DNA of 64,000 nt from Ixodes scapularis. Taxonomy: Eukaryota; Arthropoda; Arachnida; Ixodida; Ixodidae. The translations under genes and the position numbers were made by a program. The stretch is from the NCBI RefSeq assembly GCF_016920785.2, contig NW_024609836.1:66133596-66197595 (forward strand). The letters are read 5' to 3'. The notes under the pieces were generated by a model. That model was not told the origin of the DNA. It searched no databases and saw nothing but the letters and a program-made list of their open reading frames with translations. Position 1 is the first letter of the stretch; every line of letters begins with the position of its first letter. Shown piece by piece: positions 10,911-22,098 of the stretch.

Positions 10911-11095
10911 CCGTGCGAAACGCGAGCGCCTATCCAGAGATCTGCCCGTGCCTAGATCTGGGGACAACGCCAGCGTAGGGAAAACCGCCCGTAGGGAATC
11001 CGTTCGGGTGGTGGTGATGATGATGATAGCGTCACGTATGACTCGCACGCTGGCGCCGCCCTGGCCTCGCTGTTTTCAACGGTTCTCAGTTTGAA
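10911..11095 (+). repeat. Dispersed repeat, copy 1 (second copy inverted at 41.93-42.29 kb)
   Basis: Near-identical stretches, including GGGAAAACCGCCCGTAGGGA, GTGGTGGTGATGATGATGAT and GCCTCGCTGTTTTC, occur on the opposite strand at 41925-42290. The other copy carries an extra block of about 110 bp after the GATGATGAT run. Here the repeat sits immediately upstream of the zinc-finger exon of the MULE-like gene, and at the other locus upstream of another candidate first exon. It may be a shared 5' region of an element family. Confidence 0.7.
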
Positions 11096-11159
11096 CTTCG
11101 GATGTGGTTGCTCTGTTGCTTTTGTGAATGCTAGCGGCATAACGCCGACCCAGATAAGT

Positions 11160-11398
11160 ACAAGTGCATGATTTGTGACAGGTGCTTCAAGAAAATCTAC
11201 AACTTAAAGAGGCACCTAAAGGAGGTTGACGGCATTGACGGGACGCTGACACGAGCTGGATCACACTGTCCGCTGCCGCCTTGCATGCGATCTGTGTCCA
11301 ACGGCTTTTGCGTTCCATTGGGGACTTGCTGCGCTACTTTGAAGCGAAACACGGGTTCGTCGCGAGGCGTGAGGAGTTAAAGTTCAATTTGTTGAAAG
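11160..11398 (+). pseudogene. MULE-like element exon 1: C2H2 zinc fingers (frameshifted)
   Basis: The first finger reads YKCMICDRCFKKIYNLKRHL. A second is recognisable across frames as ACDLCPTAFA, then a one-base shift, then SIGDLLRYFEAKHG. The exon ends ARREELKFNLLK plus one base at an excellent donor (AAAG followed by GTAAGTGC). Its phase 1 end joins exactly to the exon at 14574, giving ...NLLKEFSDWREAEE. At least two frameshifts are present, so the gene is dead. Zinc fingers followed by FEAKHG..RRE.L.F and then a transposase is an arrangement I associate with arthropod MULE-derived proteins. Confidence 0.68.
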
Positions 11399-12129
11399 GT
11401 AAGTGCACTCGCTTACTTTTGTACAAAAGAAAAATCGATCACAATGTCTACCACTGTTACAAAACACGGTGTGGGCCTATAGCAGAAAAGATATAATTCA
11501 AGCTCTTGTTTAAAGACTAAAAAATCTGAAAAGAGACGACAATTCATTACCACAAATTTGCATCCGCACCAATGGTGACTATTGCGATTGCACAGAGGGA
11601 TAAAATACACTCGTTCCTCTATTAGCACGAGCTGGCACATGAAATCCCAGCATATGTTGTCGTATAGGAAATTAATCAAAAGTATTGTTGGGCTAGTTTG
11701 ATCATCTCGAAAACATTGCAAAATAAGAGGATAAGAACAGAAACGCAACGAGCGCTACCATCTAGTATCGGCTGACTGTTAAATGCGTGTTTAGAGAGGT
11801 ACGAGAAGAAAGTTGGTCTGTTAATTTTCTTTCTTTCCTTTTTTTTTTCTTCTAGGGGGTTCGTTCATCTTTCTGGAGCATCAAAATGCTACATTGCCTT
11901 TCTTTGAATCTCAAAATGTTGCACTCTTTTCGATAGTAGCACTTGTCCTGTCCCTCTCTCGTCTTTTGTGCAAATTGTTTTCGAGATGCCTTAAACTTGC
12001 TGTGCGGTACGAGTTTATTCTTTCGTTCCCTTCTGAAAAGTGCTTTCAAAGTGGTAGTTTGTGACGTCGTATACAGAGCTCTTTTGTTCTGCAGGTGCAC
12101 GGTCCTCAAAAAGTTTGCACACCAACTGC

Positions 12130-12500
12130 ACTAATCAAGGCTATGCACGCTCAGCGTGCTCCCGGAGAGTTGGCAATCAGTTCATTGCATGACATTTCAG
12201 CGACACACAATGTTTCATCGACAGCTCAGATTAGCTTTTTTCTGTAATAAGCTGCATGAAACAGTCGCCGCGACAGTCTCGTGCAGTGTCGGTAAGGTGG
12301 GTTAACATTTTTGTAATGAGCCGCTGCAAAGCGGCGTGAACGCAGGCAGGCAGGTGGGTGGGTGGGTTAATGCGTACCCCAGTGATACACGCAAGCTGAA
12401 ATGTCCCTACAGCGTGCAATTCGCATAACAAGCATCAATGAAACGATTGTGTCTACGAAACGCGTGTCCATGAAAAGTTGTCCACGAAACATACTTTTAT
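12130..12500 (-). repeat. Dispersed repeat, copy 1 (partner at 39.85-40.72 kb)
   Basis: The reverse complement shares CACTGGGGYACGCATTAAC, CGGCTCAYTACARAAATRTT, TACAGAAAAAA and CTGAGCTGTCGATG with 39.96-40.72 kb. The ends carry repeated TGTCGATGAAA-like motifs. The partner copy is split by a foldback at 40.07-40.59 kb that is absent here. Confidence 0.6.
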
Positions 12501-12552
12501 GAAGCGAGTTTCAATAAAATGAAAGGGACCCCTTATGGAGTGGCATGCGCTG

Positions 12553-13104
12553 TGCAGAGCCGTATATTGAGAGAGTTTGGCCAGTGGGTGTGGCAACGAA
12601 GGCGCCGAAAAGGAGAAAATTAAATGAAAGGAAGAGAGCGCCAAAGGAGCGAGAGAGAAAGAAGGGAGCAGAGAGGAGACCGCCATTTTTCCGCAACGCT
12701 GTCGGAGACTGCTCAGAGAAGAGCACTGCTGAGGCTATGCGTCGTCTGCTACGGGCCAACTTCTTCTTCGCCTGAATAAACGTTTGTGGCCTTACGGTGA
12801 GAAAACTTCATTTATTAGCTTTTTAACCCACTGAGGAATAACAGTATATCATTTTCTTGCCAGAGCCAGCGATATAAAAGGAAATAATCGTGATATAGAT
12901 GCCGATCCCATGCATTCCGCTGGGAGAATGAACGAAAATGGCGGCCCTCCCCGCTCAGCTGGGAGCAGCCGGAAGTTCACATGCATGCGCTCATGCCTCT
13001 CGCTCTGCGCCGTGTGCTGATTGGCTCACTTGGGAGGAGGGCGTTACGGCGGCGAGATCATAGACTGACCAAACTCTCCCCATAAACGGCTCTGACGCAG
13101 TGTA
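12553..13104. repeat. Foldback element, about 550 bp
   Basis: TGCAGAGCCGTATATTGAGA then GAGTTTGGCCAGT on the left matches the reverse complement of ACTGACCAAACTCTCCCCAT then AAACGGCTCTGACGCA on the right. The interior is GC-rich and includes GCCTGAATAAACG (a polyadenylation-like signal at 12774). No ORF is supported. Confidence 0.6.
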
Positions 13105-13825
13105 GCCGAAAACCTATATTTGACGTCGTAATTGGTGAATGGGAAACATGGATATCTTGCATTTGCCAATAATTTTTCACCAAATAATTGTCATATTTGA
13201 ATTCATGGGGTAAAACCAGGCAAGAATTCACCTCCAACTATATTTTTAGGAACCACTTCAGCTTTCTTTAAGCCATGTTACTTTACAAACACGACTTTCA
13301 CATCAGGACATCAACAGGATCGCCTCCTAAAGCACACCTGTGTATGGGAATAGCCATACTTCCAGCATATATACCTACCTTATAACGTCCTGGAGGAGGA
13401 TTTTACCACATGCAATTGATTTAGCACTGAATTGTTTGTGCGGTAACATACTTCCTCGTTACGTTACGGTATGGTAGGTCAAGAAAGAGTTGAATGAACG
13501 TCTGAGCCCTTTCTAATACAAAATCTAATGTATTTTTATTCCTTCAGCTAGTCCATGTTCTCGTGCACCGACGCTAAAGCTTGTGGATAGGACATAAGCT
13601 TCAGCACAAACCTGGCACACCTGATTGTAGCGGCTTTGGCTGTTGCCACAGATATGTATGATGGGAGTATGGCTACCTGGGGAGTGGAGCAGAGGGGTCA
13701 TAGTGTTACCCTAATATCCCGAGAGATAGCCCACCTAAAATCAATAAAAAATTGGCTCAAAATAAGGAGTGTGCTCACTTGCAGTGTGAAGCAATAATGG
13801 CTCTATTTGCCAGTCGGCAACGGTT

Positions 13826-13892
13826 CATTATGTCCCGCCATAGCTAACTCGACACTATAACTAGACACATTATGTCCCGCCATAGCTAACTA
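13826..13892. repeat. Direct repeat of 41-bp period
   Basis: CATTATGTCCCGCCATAGCT followed by AACT occurs twice, about 41 bp apart. A weaker relative (CCACCACAGCTAACTAG) lies at about 33.97 kb, next to another shared block (AAGCAAAT.AAGCCAAAAA). Confidence 0.6.
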
Positions 13893-14573
13893 AAAGAACA
13901 AAAGCAAATGAAGCCAAAAACTGGGGTGGCTTACCTTTCGGGGCCGGGGCATCTCAGAATTTTACGGTAAGCATATATATCGCGTCTACAGTTAACATGG
14001 TACCAACATACTGGGGTTTTTCAGCTGCTCTTGTGACTGCCACTATGATGGGACTTGACTTTTTTCTAGGGGTGTATGAATACTTTAATATTTGAATACA
14101 AATTGAATAGTAAGCTCTAGGATAATTCGATTCGCGAATAAAATTTGTAGTGTTTGGTTAACCGAAGATTTAATATGTTCTGTGAAAGATGCGCGGTCGA
14201 CACGGAGCCAATGAAACTTGTGCTCCCTCTCCGTTGTAGTGCGCACTTGCATTGAACTTATGAATGTGCAAAACATTTTTTGTTTTGTTTTCCCGTCACT
14301 TGCATAGCAGGTGCACTTGCAAACACCACACATGTGGAGTGCAGTGAACTTGTTCTTGCAGACCGTAGTGTTTTGGAGTGCACCTACTATGTGGGCATTA
14401 AGAGCACGAAAAAACCATGGACCGCATGCTACAGCTAAAAGTCTGATCGGGATGTACATTTAGTGAAACAAACATGAAGATGTTTTAAAGCAGGGGAATA
14501 TATGATGTGACTGACATACCACTCTTAATTCAGGCCATTTCATTTTAAGCTTTCTTTCTTCTCTGCCTGCCAG

Positions 14574-16562
14574 AATTCAGTGACTGGAGGGAGGCTGAGG
14601 AAGGCAGAGAGCACGTTCACTTCGTTCTTCACGACGGGCCCAAGGGACGAGATGAGGGTGTCCTGAAAATGTATTGCTACTGCCACCGCTCTGGATCATT
14701 TCAGAGCAAGAGGTAAACGACAACTGAGAGCCCAGGGCACTTGTAAGACTAATGTGCAATGCTTAGCCACAATTCAAGCAACAGAGAAAGATGGCAAGGT
14801 GACAGTAGAGTACCAGGCAGAACACTACGGCCACCTGAAGGAACTGAAGCACCAGCGCCTCTTTACGACTGAGAAGGAGGCTTTAGCTGATAAACTAAAG
14901 CAAGGCATCCCCGCCCGTAAAGTTCTGGTAGACGCACATTCTTCCCCTGGCAGTGAGGTGGGCAGGCTACATTTGCTCTCAATGAAAGACATTGGCAACA
15001 TCTCCGTCGAGCATGAAATACTGACGAAAGAGCTACGGCACAAGAATCAGTGGAGGAACTGAACAAAGTCAGATTCCCCAGTCCTGTACTGACATGGAAG
15101 AAGGAAAACAAAGAGAGCTTTGAGCTTGCCCTGATGACTGTCCCTCAGAAAGAACTCCTCACAAAGCTTGGCTTGGCCCCAAGTTCCTGTGCATCGACTC
15201 TACTCATAATACAAATGGCCACAATCTGCAAATGAAGACTCATGACAGTTGCAGAAGATCAGTCAGGCATGCCATGCACATATTTGATCTCAATGTAACT
15301 AGGCACCAAGACTATGAAACGCTCCTTAAGGCCATAAAGGTAATGCATGGGAGGAAGTGATGGGCTGTGCCCAACATTGGATGCTCTGCTCCTGGCATGT
15401 AAGCCACAACTGGGCTCTGAAGTTGCAGTCGGTCCAAGATATAAGCAAACCCGTGACCGTCTTTGCGACGAGTTGTGGGCGCTGAGAAATTGCAAAGATG
15501 AGGGTCAATTCCAACGAGCTTTGACGGGCTTCCTCTGTCAGAAACTACTGTAAGTGGAGAGGCTGACCCAAAACTAATTCAACAAGTACAGGAGTTTGTT
15601 CAGTACTTTGGGCACTACCATGGTGGCAGAGCAGAACAGTGGGCGCTCTGCTTCAGAAAGGGCATTCCTTTTAATACTACCAATTACTTGGAGGCAACGT
15701 ACAAGGACCTGAAGTCACACTACCTGCATGGAACTCACAATCAGAGGCTCGACAAGCTGTTGATGACCCTCTTCGAACTGACCCAGTACCGCCTCTACAA
15801 GCGTCTCGAGTCGCTCGTAAAAGGAAAAACTGATTAGCATGATGCAGCCCTTTTTCGGAGGCACCAGGAGAGGATGAAAATTCCAGCATCAGATGTAGAG
15901 CAGCTGCAAAATGGCAATGGCTGGCTTGTAAAGTCTCAGTCCCAGGCAGAGAGAAGCTACCATGTTGTGAAGGGCGACCCCTGCCAGAGTTGCATGCTCC
16001 GTTGCAAGGACTGTGACATCTTTATCGACAGTTACAAGTGCACTTGCAATGACAGCCTGATTTCAACATCAATGTGCAAGCATATTCATGCTGTAGCTTA
16101 CCTGGGGCTTCATGTGACGACAGTGAAGGAGGTTGACATTAAGCCAGGTGTAAAAATGCCAGTAACATCATGTGAAGCAACAGGCTTTACGTAAGATGAT
16201 GAGCCACAGTCCCTCTTGGATGACATTCGGCAGGGTATTAAGGTAGGGATGAAGAAGACTCAACCAAATTCAGAGGACAACATATGTTTGGCAATGAGTG
16301 GACTGAACAAGTCCCTCTCCAGGAAGAAATTGACAAGCTCTTCAAGCTCCCTGGTGTTGAAATACCGTACCAAGGCCCAAGTACTTGACTCTGCTCCCGA
16401 TGAGACTTCTCCAAAACCTAGGGTTGTCCCCCACAACAAAAAGATGAAAGAACAACCACGGTGCTTTCCCACCAAAAAGAAACGCCCTGGTTCTGGTCCC
16501 ATGCATGGCAAACCTCCCACCAGCTTGGAGCAGCAGCACATCATGGAGAGCCTTGTAGCCAG
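14574..16562 (+). pseudogene. MULE-like transposase exon 2 with SWIM zinc finger (decayed)
   Basis: After the splice-matched start EFSDWREAEE, blocks occur in colinear order but different frames. They are: a Cys-rich YCYCHRSGSF region; QCLATIQATEKDGKVTVEY; the first DDE region KFLCIDSTHNTNGHNLQ with the catalytic Asp at 15196-15198; LCSWHVSHNWALK; LEATYKDLKSHYLHGTHNQR; and a SWIM finger YKCTCNDSLISTSMCKHIHA (C-x-C...C-x-H) near 16036-16095. The segment that should hold the second catalytic Asp is missing just before the WHV block. Multiple frameshifts and stops are present. The block ends at a donor (GCCAG followed by GTGAGTTC), so another exon once followed. Confidence 0.78.
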
Positions 16563-16734
16563 GTGAGTTCCTACAGAAGGAGCAGCATCCGCTCAGCCCC
16601 CTGTGGATGTTTCGAGCATGTCTGTTCGCCCTCAAGGAGCATGGCTACTTTGCAAATCAGTAGTTTTGACAATTGGACTACAAAAAAGGGGCAGTGTCCC
16701 TCTTGCAAAAAGGAATGGCGTGTTAGACAGCTTG

Positions 16735-17300
16735 GATTTCTTTCCACTTTGGAGAATGTCAAAAGATGCTCGAGCTAAAGGCAAGAGGGGCATCTCTTGC
16801 CATCCTCCAACAGGCTACGTTAGGCGAGACATTATATGCTGACCTTAATCATAACGCTTTTTTAACAACCAGGTATTGGCAATTTTATTTTAGTTGATGC
16901 AGAACGGTTGTCTCTAAATTAACGGGTAACCATAGCGCCTCGAATTGCTCGTTTATGAGCGTGCCCCTCGCTGAAACTGGCGCTTTTTTTAAATATTACT
17001 GTACGAGAATATGCAGCTTTTTCCACTTTGGATAATGTCAAGAGGTGCTCGAGCTCGCCATTCTCCAACAGGTGGCTTATGTTATCAGCTGGTCTTAATT
17101 GGAAAAGTGTTTTAATGGCCAGAGCTTGCCAATTTAATTTCAATTATACAGATTATTTCTAAGTTAATGTGTAACCATTTTACCTCAAGTTGCCTGTTAC
17201 ATGCTTATTTCTTATTTTGCATACTGCTGCACAAGAATGTAAAAGTTGCAGTTCCCACGACATACCAAATTATTTTAGTATATGACTTATATGCTTTAGG
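16735..17300 (+). repeat. Diverged tandem duplication, unit about 280 bp
   Basis: TTTCCACTTTGGAGAATGTC, then AAAAGATGCTCGAGCT, at 16741 recurs as TTTCCACTTTGGATAATGTC, then AAGAGGTGCTCGAGCT, at about 17020. Later blocks follow in the same order (CCAACAGG.., ..TGGCCAATTT..., TTACATG/TTATGAGCGTG, TACTG..CAAGAAT.T). It follows directly on the MULE-like exon and may be its 3' region duplicated. Confidence 0.6.
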
Positions 17301-17469
17301 ATATAATGGTTTTTTTGCTAATAAGTGCCTATAATCACTGTTTCATTGTTTTGTGAGCCAAAAGGGAGTGACCACTGGCGACCACAAGCATGAGGATCTG
17401 CTACAGGAAGCATAATCATGTAAGTCATCCCTGTGTGCATGGGATAGTTTGTAACGGGCTAGGTGAGAT

Positions 17470-17640
17470 TCAATTGCCAGCTTTTTAAAAAGCGATAACT
17501 CAGAGGAGAGTAAAAGTACAAGCAAGCTGGTGAATTGCAGACGAAAACCTGAAACACCGGAAGGAAAAAGGATACTAAAAAGAGGATGACACACACACGC
17601 CGTCTCAAACACAGCTGAAGGTTTATTCTAAAACCACACC
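17470..17640. repeat. Dispersed repeat fragment, possible Penelope-like terminus
   Basis: GTAAAAGTACAAGCAAGCTG, then GTGAATT, and GTCTCAAACACAGCTGAAGG, then TTTATT, match 35.25-35.36 kb (GTAAAAGCACAGGCGAGCTG and GTCTCAAACACAGCTTCTAG). Similar ends occur near 33.7 kb. The pattern resembles terminal parts of tick Penelope-like elements; the family call is tentative. Confidence 0.45.
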
Positions 17641-18089
17641 CTTTTATAGCGGTATACTGCAGTCAACGCCAAGAACCCTTGCACCAAGTCACACACCCAG
17701 ACAGTCAGCAAGGGCGAACAAAAGAAGAAATGCACTCGACGCTTCCACACATACCAAGGTCAACCAACTGACAACAAAAAAATTGCATTGGTCAAAAAGT
17801 TTGTACTTGCTTGTGAATCACCATCAACAAGACACTTACACAATTTCCAGCAGAACCAATACTAAGAGTTTCTTTTACCACACGTTTGAACTGATCTCGC
17901 TTGGCTTATCACTGTGGTGGCCATCCAATTCGGATGACAACTGTTGCAAACTTGTAAATGTACTAGTTTCTGAATTTGGGGACAGCAGGAGAACACACCT
18001 TTTATGCTCCATGATGCACTCATTAACATAACATCCACTTTAAACTATGTATGAAAACCCAGATGCCAAAGGAATATTATAAACACTAC

Positions 18090-18379
18090 CTTCTTGACAT
18101 TCAGTGGCAGGATTCCTATGCGTTTCCCTGCAACCTGTTCTACCTCTTGTAAAAGGAGTCGACCTACTTTATCTGAAGTCTTCAGAGGCACGTTATCATG
18201 GTCACTCTCGTCGTTCTGAGGCCGTCTTGTCTTCACAGGCAATGTGAGACTCACTCTGAAGACAAATTCGGGGTCTTCAGCATCGCTGCGTGTCCGAACT
18301 GCTGCAAGAAACGGCTCTTTTTCTGGGGACCATCACCGCCATTAGCATTCCTCATGCGTGTCGCCATTTTTAAATCCAT
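18090..18379 (-). pseudogene. Candidate first coding exon with one frameshift
   Basis: The minus strand from ATG 18379 reads MDLKMATRMRNANGGDGPQK then KSRFLQQ. A one-base shift then leads into VRTRSDAEDPEFVFRVSLTL, PVKTRRPQNDESDHDNVPLK, and TSDKVGRLLLQEVEQVAGKR followed by IGILPLNVKK. The segment ends at a moderate donor (AAGAAG followed by GTAGTG). A second ATG (ATGGCGACA, good context) lies 12 nt in. The long, charged, non-repetitive reading suggests real coding ancestry. Either a sequencing error or a pseudogene would explain the shift. No family was recognised. Confidence 0.38.
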
Positions 18380-18399
18380 GTTGCCAGGCCAACAACTGC

Positions 18400-19790
18400 T
18401 GTCAGGCTAAACACATTGCAAAAGCTCAAATACTTTTTTTTTCTGGCGCCTTTTTAGGATGAAAACAAACCGAAACCAATTTTTGACCGTAACTTGTCTT
18501 TGACGAATGTGACTCGTCACTGGTGATATTTGTACAAAGTAATAACATGCACAACTCGGACCAATGTAATTTAGCACACAGGTGGAATATAATTGAGACA
18601 TTGCCTGTCCGTTTTTTCTATCTCTTCTAGTTTTTTTTTTCTTTTTTTGACCATAGTTTCAGGTGTCAACCGTCAGCTTGCCTGCACGTGATCCATTTCT
18701 TTTTTTTAAAAATAAGATTGGCCATTTTTAGCTATATTATTGAACAGAGCTCACCTTAGTGAACAAAAAAAAAAAAGAAAACAACTTTTTTTTTTTTGTA
18801 GTTTACGCATGAAAACCAAATTACATTTTAGGCCACTGTCTATTTTGGCAAAGGGAGGCAGAAAATACATAAGCCAAGTTTACTTCCTTCCCATTCCCTC
18901 AGTTTTTCAGTCGTAATAAACGCCACGGTGGCCCAAAAGGCTGTTTGATGATATTGCACAGAAAGGAGTAGGCATTCACCCATAAAAAGTGTGGTTTCTT
19001 TAAGTGTGGGGGGCTCAAACTTTTATATAATTAATGCACCATCTAGATCACTTCTGTAGTAAATCATACCACGATAGGTCAAGATAGCAATTTATGTTGT
19101 TCCTTCAAAGGGTTATGCCGCATTCATACTCCTGCAAGAGTTTTACAAATCAAGAGACTTGTATGACTGAATCATGCCGGTTGTGAACTAGCTTGTTAAA
19201 GGCGCCATATAAATGACGACATGAGCCATCGATTTTAGTGGCACCAACTTTTTGTCGAAGCGCCCATTAGAATTGTCAAAGGTAACGTTATCAACGCAGT
19301 TTGTCTGTGCAACGCCATCAATGCAGTTTGTCTGTATCACTGCCGTTCAAGGTCCGGTAGCTAGCCCAAATAGTCTAGCATCACATACGAGGTTCGTCGG
19401 CACAAAATGCCACAACAAATGAAGTTCAGGCACCTTGTGCAGCCTAACCAACAAACGTACACCCCATACTGCAACGGCAAAAACACAGAGCTCGGCCGCT
19501 TCTGTCCACATACCTTCTGCGCATGCGCAGGTTTCCTGCCGTGTTGGTAAACAGAACACGCCGCACGTCGGTGTATACACCTTGCCAATTTGTAATTTAT
19601 GTGATGAAGATTTCTACAGAACTGAAACATGTCGGCTGTTGCTGAATTGTGCCAAAAACATTAAGGGTGATTTCAAATAAGATCAACCAAGGGGTGGCTG
19701 GTCGACATTTCAGTTCAATTGATATTTTTATGTCATTGCCTAATATCCGGTATTTGCAACTCCAACGCCCCATACGTGGTGCGGTGGTAG
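18400..19790. other. Intergenic, no gene seen
   Basis: AT-rich sequence with poly-T and poly-A runs at 18.63-18.80 kb. GCAGTTTGTCTGT is repeated at 19.30 and 19.32 kb. ORFs at 19.35-19.68 kb overlap on both strands and lack splice support. Confidence 0.35.
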
Positions 19791-19797
19791 TTCCAAG

Positions 19798-19925
19798 ATG
19801 GCGGAAGAGACGAAGATAGATTCTTCAGGATTTCACATGCACCTGCTTGTTCACGCTTGTCAGTGCGCTAAAAATGATTCATTTGTCTACAAATGCGAAG
19901 CAGTTAGGGCAGGATTTAATTACAG
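19798..19925 (+). other. Candidate first coding exon with YY1-like start site
   Basis: CCAAGATGGCGG at 19793-19804 is both a strong Kozak context and a YY1-type element (AAGATGGCGG), as in many TATA-less promoters. The open frame gives MAEETKIDSSGFHMHLLVHA then CQCAKNDSFVYKCEAVRAGF and NY. It ends at TACAG followed by GTGACG, a moderate donor in phase 2; without splicing it stops after one further codon. It is shorter than 60 aa. No family or downstream exon could be assigned. Confidence 0.3.
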
Positions 19926-20562
19926 GTGACGGAGATATTGATGCGTGGTAGAAAAACGAGCATACTGATATTTAAAGGTTGCAGAAACCCCAGCTTGCGA
20001 AGCTTTGTGGTTTGCGAGCGCGTTTTAGGCACCAACCACGTCACTGTTTGTGGCAACATATTTTTGAGGGTGATGAAGATAATGGTGGCCATTAGTGCTC
20101 TAAAAAGTGAGCCGTGCACGGTGACCATCAAGCTCCGGAAGAGCAGCGTTCACAGTATTGATCTCTTCGTGTCACAGGCTCGCAACTCGCTGCTCACCTT
20201 CTAGGTTTTAGTGCATTGCAACACGTGGATCAAACGGCTGTATGGTTATCGATAGGAAGTTTGTCACCGCAGGCTACCGTGCGGTGTAGCATTGCAACCG
20301 GAAGCTCGCATTGCGTCTTTCAAGAACAATTTTCAGCTCACGCCTGGAGCGTTGCCGTGCTCACGGTAGCCTGCAGTAACGCTATGCTGAAACTGCCTAT
20401 TAACATAATTGGCGTGTTTAGGGGTTTTATTTATTGCTCTTTAAAAAATATATATTTTAATATATCATACATTTTTTGTTGTGTGTTGCAACGTTGCTGT
20501 CCCTCGGCAAAACTGCCCGTCCTAAGCTCTTGTCAACGTTACTAGATTACCTCACTTGTGGA

Positions 20563-20803
20563 ACGCTCGTAGAAGGGGGTACCTCCCCTCACTCGCTTCA
20601 GTCCGCCTCCTGTCGTTCGAAGCGCCATCTAGATTTTCGTTTACGAACTGTGTGCTCCATAGAGGGCTGTGGAACTCCATCTAGACGCTGAGCTTCAAAA
20701 CACATGTATTCCATAAAATACACTGCAGTTACCATAGCAGCCGTGTGGCGTGTTGATCGACGAGAGGCGAGTCGTGGTGAGTGAGGGGAGGTACGGCTCG
20801 TTC
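20563..20803. repeat. Foldback element, about 240 bp
   Basis: The left arm, CTCGTAGAAGGGGGTACCTC then CCCTCACTCG, is mirrored by GTGAGTGAGGGGAGGTACGG then CTCG on the right. The interior holds two ATCTAGA-type motifs (GCGCCATCTAG, CTCCATCTAG). It is non-coding. Confidence 0.5.
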
Positions 20804-21558
20804 ATACTGCGTCTATGAGCAGTTCCTTAACTGAGCTAATCTAATATCATTGGCTCTTGTCACAAACGGCTGGCTAACAGAGACACACTTAAAATTCTTT
20901 GAGCATTTCTTTATTTCCTTTGTAATTACTTGAAACCAAGTATGCATATCCTGTCTTTCAAGAGAGGCTTGAAACAAATTGTCATGTTCCTTGTAACGGA
21001 CTTGAAACGCAAACCCATTCCTGATGTGTATTGCTTGACATACTGTTGCGTGACCAGATTTTTCCTACTTAGGGCAAAGAATAGACTTTTTGTAGACTGT
21101 ATGCTGAAGCTCTGCACTAGTAGCGGGAGCGTTTGCAATCAGCTTGAGCATAGATTGAGCTGGCGGCCATGCACAAGACTAGAAATCCGCAGCGGATGCG
21201 ATGTACGAAAAGTCCCTAACGAAATTAGACATTGCGGTTTTTTGTGCAATGTTGTTGCAAAGTGGAACACAAGAATTCCTATTTTAACATGCTCACTTTT
21301 TTCGTTACAAGTGCTTCACACACGAAGGCCGACAGTCCCTGCCACCGTTCTTCCCGCCGCCGCCGCTGCTCCCGCTCCTCTGGTTCTCTGTTCATACGCA
21401 AGAGGGCGAGTGGCGGGCTGGCATTGCAAATAAATGAACCCACATTTATGTTTCTTCAGAAATTAATAATATCAATTCATGACAATACACTTTTTCTTCC
21501 AAAAAATGCTAAACAGGCCTGCTCGATCGATTGCCTGCGAAATATGGGAGCCTGTACC

Positions 21559-22098
21559 TTAAAGGAACACACAAGTGGATTTTTAGATTGTCTATTTATT
21601 GTTGTAACTCAATCTATAGGCTCTAAGCATCCTAAAAAACCTGAAATCACATTCAAGAGCGGCCGATTTCCCTATTAAAAGTACAATCAAAACTTTTTCC
21701 GCGCCTCTCTTTCTGCATTGTGGCACAGAACACTAGGGGGTGCCACGAGACGGGAAGGCAGCAGGGGAGGGCACGTGACAGTAAATCACGAGTGACGGTT
21801 TCCCGGCGGACTGACTTTTCGAAGGCGCGCATATTCGAAAAATTTAGTTCGGCGGGAAGCCGTCACTTGTGACTGGCTGTCGCATGCCCTCCCCTGCTGC
21901 CTTCCAGTCTGGTGACACCCCCTGGTGTTCTGCGCCACGGCACAGAAAAAGGGGCGTTGCACAATCTTTGATTGGACTTTCGATAGGGAAATCAGCCATC
22001 CTTGAATTCATTTCGGGTTTTTTAGGATGCTTAGAGCCCATAGATTAGGTTACGACAATAAATAGACGGTATCAGAATCCACTTGAGTGTCCCTTTAA
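21559..22098. mobile_element. 540-bp foldback MITE with TTAA ends
   Basis: The arms run from TTAAAGGAACACACAAGTGG on the left and, read inwards, TTAAAGGGACACTCAAGTGG on the right. They remain alignable for more than 120 bp (GGCTCTAAGCATCCTAAAAA is identical in both). TTAA at both edges could be a piggyBac-type target duplication. The centre is a GC-rich imperfect palindrome. A 19-nt internal string (TAAAAGTACAATCAAAACT) recurs alone at about 37.69 kb. Confidence 0.78.

Larger units (their letters stand above)
11399..14573 (+). other. Intron of the MULE-like gene, holding other repeats
   Basis: The donor is GTAAGTGC at 11399 and the acceptor TTTCTTTCTTCTCTGCCTGC followed by CAG ends at 14573. 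Its 3.2 kb include a dispersed repeat (about 12.13-12.5 kb), a 550-bp foldback (12.55-13.10 kb) and a short direct repeat (13.83-13.89 kb). Some of these were probably inserted after the element arrived. Confidence 0.55.

Noticed and set aside
20930..21433. 167-aa plus-strand ORF
   Set aside because: No recognisable motif; the Ala/Pro-rich end comes from a CCGCCG repeat, and an overlapping 148-aa ORF is open in another frame.
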